Below, piece after piece: positions 11,901 through 23,689 of a DNA stretch of 64,000 bases (the stretch's first letter is position 1; every line of letters starts with the position of its first letter). The stretch lies in assembly GCA_027625915.1 (NCBI GenBank), contig JANTQA010000021.1, forward strand, positions 3,162,001-3,226,000, read 5' to 3'. Both the position numbers and the translations under genes were made by a program. The notes under the pieces were generated by a model, which was given only the letters and a program-made list of their open reading frames with translations, was not told the DNA's origin and did no database searches. The DNA comes from Anaeramoeba flamelloides (Eukaryota; Metamonada; Anaeramoebidae).

Positions 11901-12768
11901 TTACAAAAAAAAGAATCTCAAAAACAATAAACAAATTATGCTGCTCAAAAGAGTTTTTGAAAATAATAAAATACAACCTGATTATATCGAAAAAACGGAA
12001 ATATGGGTTCTAATTCAGAAAATCGAGGATTTTGATTCCAAAAAAACAATTGGAAGTTTAATTAATGATCTATATCCGGAATTTAGTAATAAGGAATGGT
12101 ATCCCATTGCAGATGCTTCTGTTTATTACCAAAATCTAAAATTTTTTCAAAATCGATGTAAGAATCTTGAACAAGCCAAAAAAATCATTGAAAAGGCCAA
12201 AAATAACAATGAAACGCAATCAAAACAAACCAAAATTCGGATTGGGAAAAAAAAACTTTCAAATAAATTGGCAACAGAATACTTCCCTTTGATCGACTTT
12301 CGCGTACATACGCCGCTGATGGCAAAAAGGATCAAAATCTTAGATACGGGCATTAAAATCATTTTTCATAACCATATTTCGAGACTGATCATAGACATAT
12401 ATACCAAATTGATGGAATCTCACAAGAATGCACAATCAATTGCAATTTTGCCCTACTTTTTATATTTAAACGAATCTTTCACAGAAGACATCTTTATTGT
12501 TCATCCTTATGTTCAAAATTTTGAAAATGCCGTTATTTCCGACACAGAAAAAAAAATTATACAGGCAATACAGCATCTTTCTTTGGAAATTACCAATAAA
12601 TCCATTTTTCCAACTGATTTCAAAAAAGTAGGTAATAAATTTCTTTCACCCAACTTGGAAATTAAACAAGAATTTAATGAAGATAGATATGCAATAAGTC
12701 AGTTTTTCCAAAAGCATAAATGTAACGAATTCTGTCAATTATTACAATTAAAACAATTTAAAAAATAA
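8953..12768 (+). CDS. Large K/E-rich coiled-coil protein, unknown function, two frame changes in A-only DNA
   Basis: Three overlapping open stretches form one gene: 8953-9900, about 9629-11245 and about 11161-12768, in frames 1, 2 and 1. The first change must fall in 9629-9900 (a 15-A run lies at 9788-9802), the second in 11161-11242 (a 24-A run at 11186-11209). Neither interval contains a GT donor that could serve an intron, and the whole span is exactly 1272 codons. N-terminal third: K/E/N-rich with a duplicated segment (KEKPQ...EDPKLKNIEKQEK) and 18 bp repeats. Middle: long predicted coiled coil (IQLDADIRFIKKVL, NLKKEKSYYITEIGTLKKVV). C-terminal ~450 residues: less repetitive and globular-looking (FPLIDFRVHTPLMAKRIKIL, SIAILPYFLYLNES), matching no family I know. 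The frame changes are either sequence errors in homopolymers or real slippage. No signal peptide or membrane span seen. Confidence 0.7.
9247..9618 (+). repeat. Internal coding duplication of about 125 bp
   Basis: 9247-9369 and 9483-9618 encode near-identical blocks (KEKPQ, EDPKLKNIEKQEK, NNKKQK) with about 110 bp between them. The nucleotide match is high, so the duplication is fairly recent within the gene's low-complexity N-terminal third. Confidence 0.8.
9692..9780 (+). repeat. 18-bp coding tandem repeat (KEDKEK)
   Basis: About five near-identical copies of GAAGACAAAGAGAAAAAA, the last with one substitution (GAATAC). It lies directly upstream of the 15-A run where the reading frame probably changes. 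Confidence 0.9.
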
Positions 12769-13707
12769 TCATATTTTTTTTAATCCATTTTGAAATCTCT
12801 ATTCTTTAAGATTTCTTAGCAAATTTTGATTTCTTTTTTTTTTTTATTATTGTGAAAACTATTATGAATTTTTTATTTTTTCATTTATTTTTGTTGCTTG
12901 ATCATTCTCAAAAGATATTACTTTTTTATTTTATATTATCAAATTGTTTTTTTATTTTTTTCTTTTTCTTTTTTTCAAAATTTTTGATTTATCTAAAAAA
13001 TAAAAAACAATATAATAAAAAAGTTTTTAATAAGTTATCTATTTTTTTTTTTTTTTTGTTTTGTTCAAGAATTTATTAAAGTTTTTGGATGTACAAATAA
13101 TTATATTAAAAAACTTTCAAATCTCCAAATATGCAATATTTTGAATTTATCCTGGTTTATTAACTTTTTAATCATTTTTTCCTATTTACACAGATCATAT
13201 TTCAACAATCTTAGAAAATAAAATTCTTATTTTCCTATCATTTTTTACACTTCAACTTTCAAAAACTTATCCAAAATAACATTTGGTTTTTAGATAAAAA
13301 TACTTTCAGATTTTTGAAATTAAACAAATATTTTTCTTTTGAATAACTTTTAATAATTTCAAACAAATTTCAAATAGGTTGTTTTATGTTAATTATCAAT
13401 TTTTTTACCCTTTTTGAGTTTAAAGGTTTACAAAACCTGAAAATGGGATTAAGATTAGTATGTATTGGGTGTAAGTTCTTGTTAATTAGGTTTGTAAATG
13501 ATCTGTCTTTGATTTTTTATGGGCTTAAATAGTTGTTATAATAATTGTTAAAATTTTGATTTTTATTTTTGAATCCCGAGATCCTAATTGAAGATTTCAT
13601 GGATAATGTGTTAGAAGGTAGTTTCAAAATGGAACTTTGCTTTGTGGGTTATCATTTCAAATTTTCAAATTAGACTTGATTTTTTTTTAGTTTTAATAAT
13701 ATTTATG

Positions 13708-13775
13708 CAGTCAGTTCAACTTTTAAGAAACAAATTTTCAAAGAAATTTAGGGCACAAAATTCTAATTCAATTAA
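13708..13775. mobile_element. MITE M1, left-arm fragment
   Basis: CAGTCAGTTCAACTTTTAAG followed by AAATTTAGGGCACAAAATTC matches the left arm of M1. The right arm is not recognisable, so this is a truncated copy. Confidence 0.65.
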
Positions 13776-13799
13776 AATCATTTGTTTTTGAAACAAAAT

Positions 13800-14480
13800 T
13801 TACAAAAAAATGAGCCTGAAGGGTCTAGTCATTTACCATGAATTTGCTCCATACTCAAGGGGTGGCCTGATACCAAAAAAAGTATTGTGAAATAGCCCTT
13901 CTATTGGTTGACCAAATGCAAATAATGAAAAAAAAAAAAATTTCATTGAATCTCTTTGACAAAAAATTCAAAGAAGCAAAATAAGTTTAAAAAGAGTTCT
14001 CAATTTCAAAAAATCGAAAATTTAAAAAAAAAAATTCATCTTTTCTCATTTTCTTTTTCCAAAAGTTTAAATTTCTTTAATTTAAAACAAAATGCTTTCT
14101 TGAAGTTCGCAATCAATTTAATTCAATTTTTTCTGATTTGTGGTTATTTTGTAATCCTCTAAATTTGAGCAAGTAATGATTATATAATGTTCTTTAGATA
14201 AAAATAACTCATTTGAAAAACGAAAACCAAGAAAAAAAAAAACCACCGAGATCTCAAAAAGTGCTAAAGAGTGACACTTCAAAACTATACATAGTTGTTT
14301 TCAAAATTGAATCTTCTAACCATTCTAATTGGAAATTGAGTGTCCCTCTTTGGTGTTTTTTTCTAAAAATGACCTCATCTTTAGTTATTGATCTTTGGAG
14401 ATCGATCATACACCATAGGTTGGTTGGTTTTTGATTGGTGTTAGGTCTATCCATAAAAATAAAAATTACTAAAAAGTTTT
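13800..14480. repeat. Dispersed repeat R3, copy 1
   Basis: About 600 bp recur in direct orientation at 34005-34560. Shared landmarks: TTAAATTTCTTTAATTTAAA, GATAAAAATAACTCATTTG, AGATCTCAAAAAGTGC and TTTGGTGTTTTTT. On the - strand 14287-14450 stays open with coding-like composition (KDEVIFRKKHQRGT, LNFQLEWLEDS), while the other copy is interrupted there. It may be the remnant of a repeated gene or transposon; no family recognised. Confidence 0.6.
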
Positions 14481-15302
14481 TTTCCATTTCAGAAAAAAAA
14501 TTTTCACCCTAATGACTCAACCCTTAATTTAATATTTTTTTTGTTGCTGAAATTTCTTTGAAAGTTTATTTCTTAAAAGTGTGACTGGCTGAATAGATAT
14601 ATATATATTTATATGAGGTAATTTATTAAAAAAAATATGAAGATTTCAATTGACATCGAAAAGTCGTTTTTTTAAATAAATGGTAGCTAGAATAAATTTC
14701 TCACAATCCCAAATAGGATTTAAAAAAAAAAAATAAATCATCTTATAATCACATTTTTTAGTCCCTATTAAAATTTAATTAAAATTAAAGATCAATCAGC
14801 TAATAACGAAATTAACTTGTCCTTACATTAAAAACAAGATAATTTTATTTTTAGTTTATTATCTTGTAAACCTTAGAAAACTTTCAAAGACATTTGAAAT
14901 ACTCACGAAAAATAAATCAAGACGATTGATTGTTGAAAAGTTCAAAAAAGAGTGAAAGTATTTTTAATGAATGCAATATTCTTTTCATGTTGGTCTCAAA
15001 GATTTCATTGAAAAGAATACAAAAATATAAAATTGATTTTTCAGATTTTGTTCAAAAACACGAATAAAGGAACCACAAAAAGCTTTCTTCAAAGATCTGA
15101 AATCAAACAAATAGTCACCCATCCACTCGTTATAATTTGAATTGTCATCTCATTATGTGCTGATCAGATACCTTGTTCAAAAATTGATTGTTCCAAAAAA
15201 TTAACATTTTTTTATAATTAGTTTTTTTTATTTTGAAATTTTTCTTTTTATTTTTTGAATAATTTTTTTCTCAATTAAAACAGAAAAAAAAAAAAAAACA
15301 CC

Positions 15303-17723
15303 ATGAGCGAATCAAATGAAAATAAAAAAGAAGAAACAAACAAAGGAATAGAAATCGAAAAAGAAGAAAAAAACAAAGAAACAGAAATGGAAAAAGAAGA
15401 AAAAATACAAGAAGAAAAAATACAAGAAGAAAAAATAGAAGAAGAAAAAGAAAAAGAAAAAGAAGAAAAAGAAAAAGAAAAAGAAGAAAAAATAGAAGAA
15501 GAAGAGGAGGAGGAAGTAGAAGTTATTCATAAGCCAAAAAACAGATACCTGTATGAAAAAATCAAAAAAATATATGAAGCACCACAAGGGGTCTCTGAAA
15601 TTGATTATAATAGTAGGGGAATTGGGCTTGGTGAATTCCAAATGATTGGGAAATTGTTAAAGCATGAGAAATGTGAAATCACTCGGATTGATTTGTCTGA
15701 GAACGATCTTGAAAAGGAAGGCCTGTCTTTAATCTGCGAGGGTCTCAAAGACAATACGACTTTAAAAGAATTGGTTATTCAAAAGGCAAAACTGCAACCA
15801 GAAAGCGGCGAAATATTAGGCGAGATGTTGCTTGCAAACACAACTCTTGAAATGATTGATTTGTCAATGAATAATTTAAAAGCTGAGGGTATCGAGTCGC
15901 TAAGTAAGGGTCTCTCTGGCAACAAATCTTTAAAGACACTGCATCTCTGCAAATTTTATTCAAATGAGTTGTGCAACCAGCATATTGGGAAAATGCTCTC
16001 GGAGAACAGCACCTTAGAGGAATTGCATTTGTCCTACGCTAAGATTAAAGGAGACGACATTAAGCCGATCACCGAGGGCTTATTTGAAAACACAACACTC
16101 CAAATATTGGATTTGTCTGAGAACTATATCAAGTCTGCAGGCTCTGTCCATTTGAAAAATCTGCTATTAAAGAACAAGGGCATTAAGAAGATGAATTTGT
16201 CAAATAACCAATTGGGATCTAATGGCACCATTGACATTTGCAAGGGGCTGAGCGAGAACGGCACGCTGATTGAGATTAACATTTCCGAAAATGACATTAA
16301 CGCGATCGGGTGCAAGGCCATTGCACAAATGCTCGAGATCAATGATACCCTGACGACCCTAAAAGTGAGTGGCAACAATTTCCCAAACACCGGAAAAAGA
16401 AGATACCAAACCAATAACAAGGGGATCACTTACATATGCGAATCACTCTTGAACAATAAGACCCTGACAGACTTGGATTTGTCCTTAAATAGAATTGGAA
16501 GCATGGGCGCGTTGCCAATAGGCGATTTCTTGAGCAAAAACAAGACCATCAAGGCGTTGAATTTGTCTTCAAATAGCTTTGAATCCGAGGGCATCCGGCA
16601 TATCTGCGCGGGGCTACAGCCCAACGAAACATTATCCGATCTTAATTTATACTTCAACTCGATCGGGTCCGAGGGAGCAATTTGGATCGAAAATATGATC
16701 GTCGCGAATAAAACCTTGCTCCACTTAGATATTTCAAGTAATAACCTGGAGGCAAGGGGAATCCAATACATTGGCAGGGGGCTACGAGAGAACACCACTT
16801 TACAATCTTTGAACATTCGGTTCAATGAAATCTTCGAAGAGGGCGCCATTTATGTGAGCGAACTATTGAAAAACAACCAGACACTGCGGAAATTAGAAAT
16901 TTCAAGCAACAAATTAAAGCTCCAAGGATTGTCCACGATTTGTAAGGGCCTAAAGACAAACGTTGGTCTTGAGTCAATCAATATTATGGGCAACGACATC
17001 GGCAACGAAGGTGGCAAGGTAATGTCACAAATGCTGCAAAAGAATAAAACCTTGATCAAAATCGAATATGACCTGTACGAATTCCCCGAAGACCGCAGAA
17101 ATGAAATTACACGAAAGCTGAGTAGAAATAAATCCTTGAAGCAGCCCCTGATCTTTGATATGCTGAATATCATTAACAAATACCCCATTTGCACAGATTG
17201 CACATTGAAAACAATCCCAATCCATTCGTCCTTTATCGAGTGGCGAGTGGGCCTCTCGATCGAGGAAATTTCCAAAAGACTGAAATCAACGAAAAAGAAT
17301 GATCTCAAGCTTTGGCTTTATTGGTGCTATTCCGGAATTGTGTTCAATTCCACTTCCGTGCCCGAGGTTTGCCACCAATTGGGTATGACCAAGTGGTCAG
17401 AAAAAAACTTGGACCAAATGATGATGGAGCTATTAGAGGATGGCAGCTCTTCAGATTTCTCAATAGTTGTGCAGGGTAAGGAATTTAGATTCCATAAAGT
17501 CGTTTTAATCGCTAGAAGCGCGCTGCTAAGAGAAATGTTGCAGAAGGTTATAGACGAGTCAGATTTAGTTAGAGACTTTTCAAATTGCAATAGAACAAGT
17601 TGGAAATATTTCAGAGAATTGATTTATTTGGACTCTTTGCCTCACAATTTAAATCAATCTATTAGAAATGAGGTTTTGAATTTAGCTGAAAAATATCGTG
17701 TAAAAAGTAAATTATTAAACTAA
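15303..17723 (+). CDS. Leucine-rich-repeat protein with C-terminal BTB domains
   Basis: Single-exon gene, 806 residues. Residues 1-75 are almost pure Glu/Lys/Ile. Residues about 95-620 form ribonuclease-inhibitor-type LRRs of about 28 residues (pattern LxxLDLSxNxIxxxGxxxLxxxL), a solenoid for protein binding. Residues about 628-700 (IPIHSSFIEW, WLYWCYSGIV) resemble the second half of a degenerate BTB fold. Residues about 712-806 are a clear BTB/POZ domain (SSDFSIVVQGKEFRFHKVVL, ARSALLREML). BTB domains dimerise and often recruit cullin-3, so a substrate-adaptor role is plausible but inferred. From about 15540 to 17480 codon choice is markedly richer in G and C than in the ends or the neighbouring genes. 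The start is the first ATG after an A-rich leader. No signal peptide. Confidence 0.9.
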   Translation: MSESNENKKEETNKGIEIEKEEKNKETEMEKEEKIQEEKIQEEKIEEEKEKEKEEKEKEKEEKIEEEEEEEVEVIHKPKNRYLYEKIKKIYEAPQGVSEIDYNSRGIGLGEFQMIGKLLKHEKCEITRIDLSENDLEKEGLSLICEGLKDNTTLKELVIQKAKLQPESGEILGEMLLANTTLEMIDLSMNNLKAEGIESLSKGLSGNKSLKTLHLCKFYSNELCNQHIGKMLSENSTLEELHLSYAKIKGDDIKPITEGLFENTTLQILDLSENYIKSAGSVHLKNLLLKNKGIKKMNLSNNQLGSNGTIDICKGLSENGTLIEINISENDINAIGCKAIAQMLEINDTLTTLKVSGNNFPNTGKRRYQTNNKGITYICESLLNNKTLTDLDLSLNRIGSMGALPIGDFLSKNKTIKALNLSSNSFESEGIRHICAGLQPNETLSDLNLYFNSIGSEGAIWIENMIVANKTLLHLDISSNNLEARGIQYIGRGLRENTTLQSLNIRFNEIFEEGAIYVSELLKNNQTLRKLEISSNKLKLQGLSTICKGLKTNVGLESINIMGNDIGNEGGKVMSQMLQKNKTLIKIEYDLYEFPEDRRNEITRKLSRNKSLKQPLIFDMLNIINKYPICTDCTLKTIPIHSSFIEWRVGLSIEEISKRLKSTKKNDLKLWLYWCYSGIVFNSTSVPEVCHQLGMTKWSEKNLDQMMMELLEDGSSSDFSIVVQGKEFRFHKVVLIARSALLREMLQKVIDESDLVRDFSNCNRTSWKYFRELIYLDSLPHNLNQSIRNEVLNLAEKYRVKSKLLN

Positions 17724-17899
17724 TATCCTTGAATTATCATTTTTATATATAAAATATTTCCCAAAAATGTTGACTCACTTTATAATGTTATTGGAAGTGT
17801 TTTTGTGAGATTTTATCCTCAGATCCTTATCAAAATAAATTTTTCAATTTTTAGAGCAGAATCATTTCTTAAAATTTTGCAAATCTTAGTTTTGTTTTT

Positions 17900-17932
<33 letters not shown>

Positions 17933-20740
17933 GATAATTTTTTTTGTGAAAAATTTTTCTTTTTCTTTTTTTACTCTTTTAGTTAAATTTTTTTTTTTTT
18001 TGAATTTCTTTAAATTTTTGTTTTTATTTCTTTTTCTTTATTTTATTATTTTTCTTTTCTAAAAAAGGTCAATTCTATAAAAAAAAAAAATCATGGTAAA
18101 AAAAACTAGTAAACATTTGAAAATTGAGAATATAAAATGTCTTTTAAAATTCATATAATTATCAGTCAAAAATCTTCTTGATAATCTTTTTTTCATAGAA
18201 GTTCCATTTATAAAGTAAAAATATGAAATTGGCAAATTCTTGTGTGCGAATTTTCGGAAAAGTTATGATAATTTTTTTTTTTTTTAATAGTTGTGATGTG
18301 ACCTTCCAAGATTGAAAATATATCTTTATATAAATATGAAACAACATTTTTATTTAACAATTATTTGATCCAGTATTAATTATGATAAAAAAATTAAAAC
18401 CAATTTTTCCTATTTTTTTAATCATAGAATTGAAAAAATAGAAATGTGAAAATTAGTAAATATTGTTTTTACTCTACCAAAAAACTACAAAAGATTAATA
18501 TTTTGTTTAATTTTTGTTAATATTGTGTTAATTTTTTGTTCATGGTATTGAAATCGTGCTAACTTTTTTCAAGTGTGTGTATATTAACAAACATTATAAA
18601 ATCATCAACATTCTGTAAACTTTTATCATAGTTGTGTTTAGGTTAGATTATGATTAGATACCTTATATTTTTAGTCAGAAAATTAAAAAGGTACTTTTTT
18701 GGCAAATTTCGTGTTTTTTAGAAAGCTTAGTAATGATAATTTGTCAATATTTTCAAAATCTGAAAAATTTTAGCTTATAAATAATAATAAAGAAATTCCG
18801 TAAAAAATTTTTTACCATTGAAACAGTGATCTTTTAAGTAATTTATCTTTTGAAGATAAGTAATCGTAAGGATATTTTTTTGTGAAAAATTTTATTTTTC
18901 AACATTTTGTTTAACTTTCCATTTATGTTATCATTAAAAAAAAAAAAGTTTTCTTATTTTTTTTTTTCATAATCAATAATGCGGAAAAAATTATTGTGGA
19001 ATAAATATGTTGTTTAACATTGACATGAAAATATATTTTCAATCTTAGCAGGCCATACAACAACTAGTAATAAATAAAAATAATCATTACTTTTTCTAAA
19101 ATTCCAGTACCAAAATTTTCACCTTAAACTTTTTTTTTATAATAAAAAATTGATAATTTTCATTTTATAAATTATGATTCTCTCTCTTTTATTTTTAGTT
19201 TTATTTTATTTTTAATAATTTTTAAAATATCAGGATTTTATAGATTTATAATAATTAAAAAGATAATTTTAAATAAGAGTTAATTATGCGTTTTTATTGA
19301 ATGCTTGGAAAATGATTGTTTATTCCAATTTATTATTTCAGGAGAGTCACAATATTTGAAATATAGTTACTGTATTAGTAATAAATTTGATTCCTACATA
19401 TTTCTTTTGGTATTAATTTTTTTTTAAATTTTAATTTAACTCACTTCAAGAAAACAAAAGTAAAAAGAAAAAGAAAAAAGGGCTGAATAATTGTTAAAAA
19501 TTTGAGGAAATAATTTAAAATATTTTTGAGATAAAAAATTAAAATTTATTTTGATAAGAAAATATGATAAAAATTCACAAAAAAACTTCCAAAAATATTA
19601 TAAAATGGGCTACTATTTTTGAAAAATAGTTTGATTTCATTAGTTCTAAATTAAGAAACTCTCTTTCGATGTTAATAATTGTTGAGTAAATCTTGGAAAT
19701 TAAATAGTGATTAATTCAAATAAATTTAATAAAATTTTTTAGTTCAATTTCCTTTTTTCCAATCTATCAGGTCAACTTTTAAAACAACTCAAGAGAAACA
19801 ATCTTTTGAATATTTATCAATTTTACTACATTTCTTAAATATTTGATTTAATAAAATACTTCATTCAGAGCTTGATAAGAAAATTTGTAAAAATGGAAAG
19901 GAAGTAAAATTTTTCAGATATTTATTTGAATTTATCAGTATTGAAAAAATAGTTACTTTTAGAAGTTCTAAATCTGGTTTTGCATAATACTGGTAGACTA
20001 TTATTTTGAGTTTCTATTTTTCAATTTGGTAAAGGAATTAAAAAATATTTTCAAAAATGAACAATTTTACTTGTGATCCTTTAGAAAAAAACAATAATTA
20101 ATTGGTGATAATATTTATAAGTTGGTTTTTTAAAGAAACTTTTACTCTAGAGCACCAAAATCTTTTATTTTCATAAAATTATACTTACTACGATTAGAGA
20201 AGTATATGTTTTTGTGGCAAATCCCCTAAACCCACATTATCTTTGTAATTATGTTGAAAGTGAATTTGTTTGGTTATATCATCCTTCAAATTTATTTCAA
20301 GTGAAACGGTTTGATCACAAAAGATTATAAATAAAATATTATAAGTTTTTTAAAATTATTCGTTTTATTTTCATAAACTTAAGATTTTTTCTCTTTAGCT
20401 ATTGATTAATTTTTTTTTAGATAGGTATAAACTAATTAAAAAAAATGATACCACTGCCAAACAAATGTGTTTGTCTCTGAAACCTTGGATGAAAAAACTC
20501 AATAAATTTGAATATTTTTTATTTTAATTTGATAGACAAACCTCAAAAAATATAAAAAATTTGATAGAAGAACGGAGAAATTCTGTTTCTGTTATTATAT
20601 ATAATGAAAAATTAAATCAAAATTTAAGTATTTTTGAAACAAATTTCAAGATGGTTTCTTCATTTTTTCATTTTTTTACTTACTGTAAAATTGTTTTTAA
20701 AAAGCTTTTTCTAACAAAACAAAACAACAAGATCTAAAAG
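17724..20740. other. Gene-free region
   Basis: 3 kb of AT-rich DNA with long T runs (17900-18050) just after the LRR-BTB gene. The frame at 17805-18062 is Phe/Leu low complexity and is not called. It holds a partial R4 copy at 19905-20110. Nothing else is supported. Confidence 0.5.
19905..20110 (+). repeat. Dispersed repeat R4, partial copy 2
   Basis: Shares AGTTACTTTTAGAAGTTCTA, ACTATTATTTTGAG and TTGTGATCCTTTAG with the copies at 770-1090 and 48890-49195. The 5' part (TTCAGATATTTATTTGAATT) also occurs at 7719-7740. Confidence 0.55.
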
Positions 20741-21164
20741 ATGACTTTTAATTTAGACAAAATGATCGAAAAATTACAAAAATGTGAGTACCCAACAGAA
20801 AACGAAATTGGGGTGCTTTGTGAAAAAGCTATTGAGGTATTTTCAAGAGAAAAAAATCAAATTGAAATAATGCCACCAGTCACTGTTTGTGGTGACATAC
20901 ATGGCCAATTTTATGATCTCGTTGAGCTTTTTTTACTTGGTGGAAAAATTCCTGACACAAACTATCTTTTTCTAGGTGATTGGGTTGGTAAGAAATTTGA
21001 CAAAATTTTTTATTCTTTTTCTTGTATTTTCAATTTCTTTTTTGAAACAAATTTTTCCTTGTTTTGTGCCGTAGTCACAAAGAAACATTTTTTTTTTATA
21101 TCAAAAACATAAAGAGAAATTACAATTTTAAATTTTCATTACAAACACCCAAATTACAGTCTTT

Positions 21165-21199
<35 letters not shown>

Positions 21200-21955
21200 C
21201 TTCACAAAAACGAACCAAATCTAACAAAACCAAACCAAAACAAACCAAACAAAAACTTAACTTATCAAACAAAACCACAATTCATAAAACACTCTTCGAA
21301 CTATGTAGATCGTGGATTTTTTTCCTTAGAAACACTTCTTCTTTTAGTTTCTCTCAAAGTCAAATACCCAACCCGTATTACTATGCTTCGAGGTAATCAT
21401 GAAGCGCGATCTGTAACAAAGATTTATGGTTTTTATGATGAAGTTCTGATGAAGTATAATAGCCCACAAGTTTGGCTGTGGTGCACAAATTTGTTTGACT
21501 ATTTACCCTTGACAGTTCTTATTTCTGGTGGCATTTTTTGTGTCCATGGGGGCATCTCGCCCTCCACTTCAACAATGAAAGACATTAAAGAAATTTCTCG
21601 TGTGCAGGAGGTGCCAAACGATGGGCTCTTCTGCGATCTATTATGGAGCGATCCTGCAGAAGTCTCCGATTTTACACCCTCCCCTCGTGGGGCTGGCTAT
21701 TTGTTTGGCCAAAAAACCCTAGACGAGTTTTTGAGAACAAACAACTTGTCACTTGTTTGTCGTGCTCACCAGTTGTGTATCCAGGGATACAAATATCTTT
21801 TTAATAAAAAAATTTTAACAATTTGGTCTGCACCGAATTATACCTATCGTGCAGAAAACCAAGCTGCAATTTTGGAAATAGATGACGAACTAAATCAAAA
21901 TATAATTGTTTATGACGCTGCTCCTCTTGAAGTCAGACAAATAAGAAAATTTTAA
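20741..21955 (+). CDS. PP4/PP6-type serine/threonine protein phosphatase catalytic subunit (divergent, two exons)
   Basis: Metallophosphatase of the PPP family that removes phosphate from Ser/Thr using two metal ions. Exons 20741-20987 and 21309-21955 join in phase 1 (intron 321 bp, GTAAGA...TAG) to give 297 residues, slightly short of PP4C/PP6C (305-307). Catalytic signatures are intact: GDIHGQ (51-56), GDWVDRG (79-85), RGNHE (110-114), CVHGG, LLWSDP, SPRGAGYLFG and CRAHQL. Closest in feel to PP6 (NNLSLVCRAHQL, GYKYLF). Odd features: Trp where GDYVDRG or GDFVDRG is usual; NYTYRAEN in place of the near-invariant NYCYRCGN; and the C-terminus ends QIRKF, lacking the (D/Y)FL tail whose Leu is normally methylated. 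It may be a paralogue with altered regulation. The intron carries a T run of about 30 and an ACCAAA-rich stretch. Confidence 0.92.
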
Positions 21956-23189
21956 ATATATTTTATCTTGATTATTTTTTAAAACTTTTAAGGTATTTTT
22001 TTAGATTTCTGTTTGTATGTTTACCCAACTTATGAATAAAAACCTGAAAAATTTTTTTCAATTAATTTATCTTTGTTGACCTTTGTCAAGATTTTTAGTT
22101 CGAAATTTTTTCAAATTAAGTTTCCGAAACTGAATAGATAATACAGCAAATATTATCAATAAATACTTCACTTGTTGATGATTTATGTATTTTAGACTTA
22201 TTGGATTGAAGAAAATACTGTATTTTTCTCAAGTAGAAGATTTGGCATTCCAACATACTCGTTAGGCTTTCAGATTGTTTTTGTTCAATTGTAACTTTTT
22301 CACATTCATGTTAAAAAAAAAAGATATTTTTTTTTATATTGACTATACAAGTATTGGCTTGTTAATTCTTCTTATTAGCACCTGAAAAACTTAACTTTTT
22401 TTTATTATTGAAGAAGTGTAATCTACACTCTAAATTAAAAAAGTTAACTTTTGTAATTAACTAATGAAATAACCCGTAAATAACATTTCTCTTAAATAAA
22501 TCTTGGCTTTTTTCAAACAAACTTGCCCAAGAGTTATATCATTTGTTTTGAATTTATTTTCAATTATTCTATCGAATAAAACTATTTTTTTTGATAGTAC
22601 TAGAAAAACAATTGTGCTTTTTGTTTTAAAATTTCATTATTTAAAGGTGTGCAGCATAGTCAACTATATTATATGGATTCGAAATATTTGATCCAACATA
22701 AAAAAAATTCCAAAGGTAGTAAATATATGGATTAATAACAAAAATTACTAAATTTTTATTAATCAACCCGCATTCCGTAAGGTTTATTGATAAAATGAAT
22801 GTGGAAATTGATAGAGAAAAGGATAATTATATAGAAAAGAAGATAAAAATTAATTCAAAAAATTAAATTGTTTTGATTATGATATATTAAGTTATCTTTT
22901 TCCTTTCAAAGAAAAACTATTTGGAAATCTAAAAATTGAAAAAAAAAAAAATAAATAAAATTTAATGAGACAATTTCGGAATTAAACAATTAAGAAAATA
23001 GTTCAAGTTGGAAATTGAAATAAATAAAATCCCAAAATTTTTTACTTGTTTAAAAATAGTTGAAAGAATAACAATAATATACTATACATTCAATTTGGAC
23101 TTAATTTTGAATTTCCAAACTATTTCATTTTTTTTTTGTTTTTTGTTTTGTTTCCTTTTTTTATTTTGCAAAAGGAGTTTTGTTAAATC

Positions 23190-23217
23190 AAAATAATAAT
23201 AATAATAATAATAATGT
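23190..23217. repeat. AAT microsatellite
   Basis: About nine copies of AAT in a row. Simple repeat. Confidence 0.9.
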
Positions 23218-23689
23218 AATATGGTCGATATAAGGTTAATGCTGAATTTAGTTGAAATAGTATAATTACATAAAATTAGTCCATCCTATCTAATCAATTG
23301 ATCTACAAATATTTCTTATAAACAATCAATAAATTATGTAATAAATTTATGTTCTCGCTTGTTTCATCAGTTTGGGTACATTCGTTTTAATTTTTGTTGT
23401 TTTAATATTTTTTCTTTTATGGATGTAATGATGATAATATATATAAAATTTAATAATTCTTAACTTTAAACCTGATTTAATATTGATATTGGAAAAATAC
23501 CATAAATTCAGATTGTTTTTCATTTTTTTATTTTGAGTGTTTCTTAATTTTTGGAATGGGGTTTAGATTTATTTCTAAAAAAATTCGTTTGTATAAAACA
23601 ATAAATAATCGAGAAAGGTATTATTTTTTAAAATTACTGTTACTATATTGGAAATTATTTATTTCTAAAAAAAGTGGGGTAGATATAGA

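Larger units (their letters stand above)
12769..15302. other. Gene-free region with R3 and a partial M1
   Basis: 2.5 kb with no supportable gene. It holds a left-end fragment of M1 (13708-13775) and a copy of R3 (13800-14480). The reading frames inside R3 are dealt with under that repeat. The bases just before 15303 are an A run, as is usual upstream of starts in this window. Confidence 0.5.
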
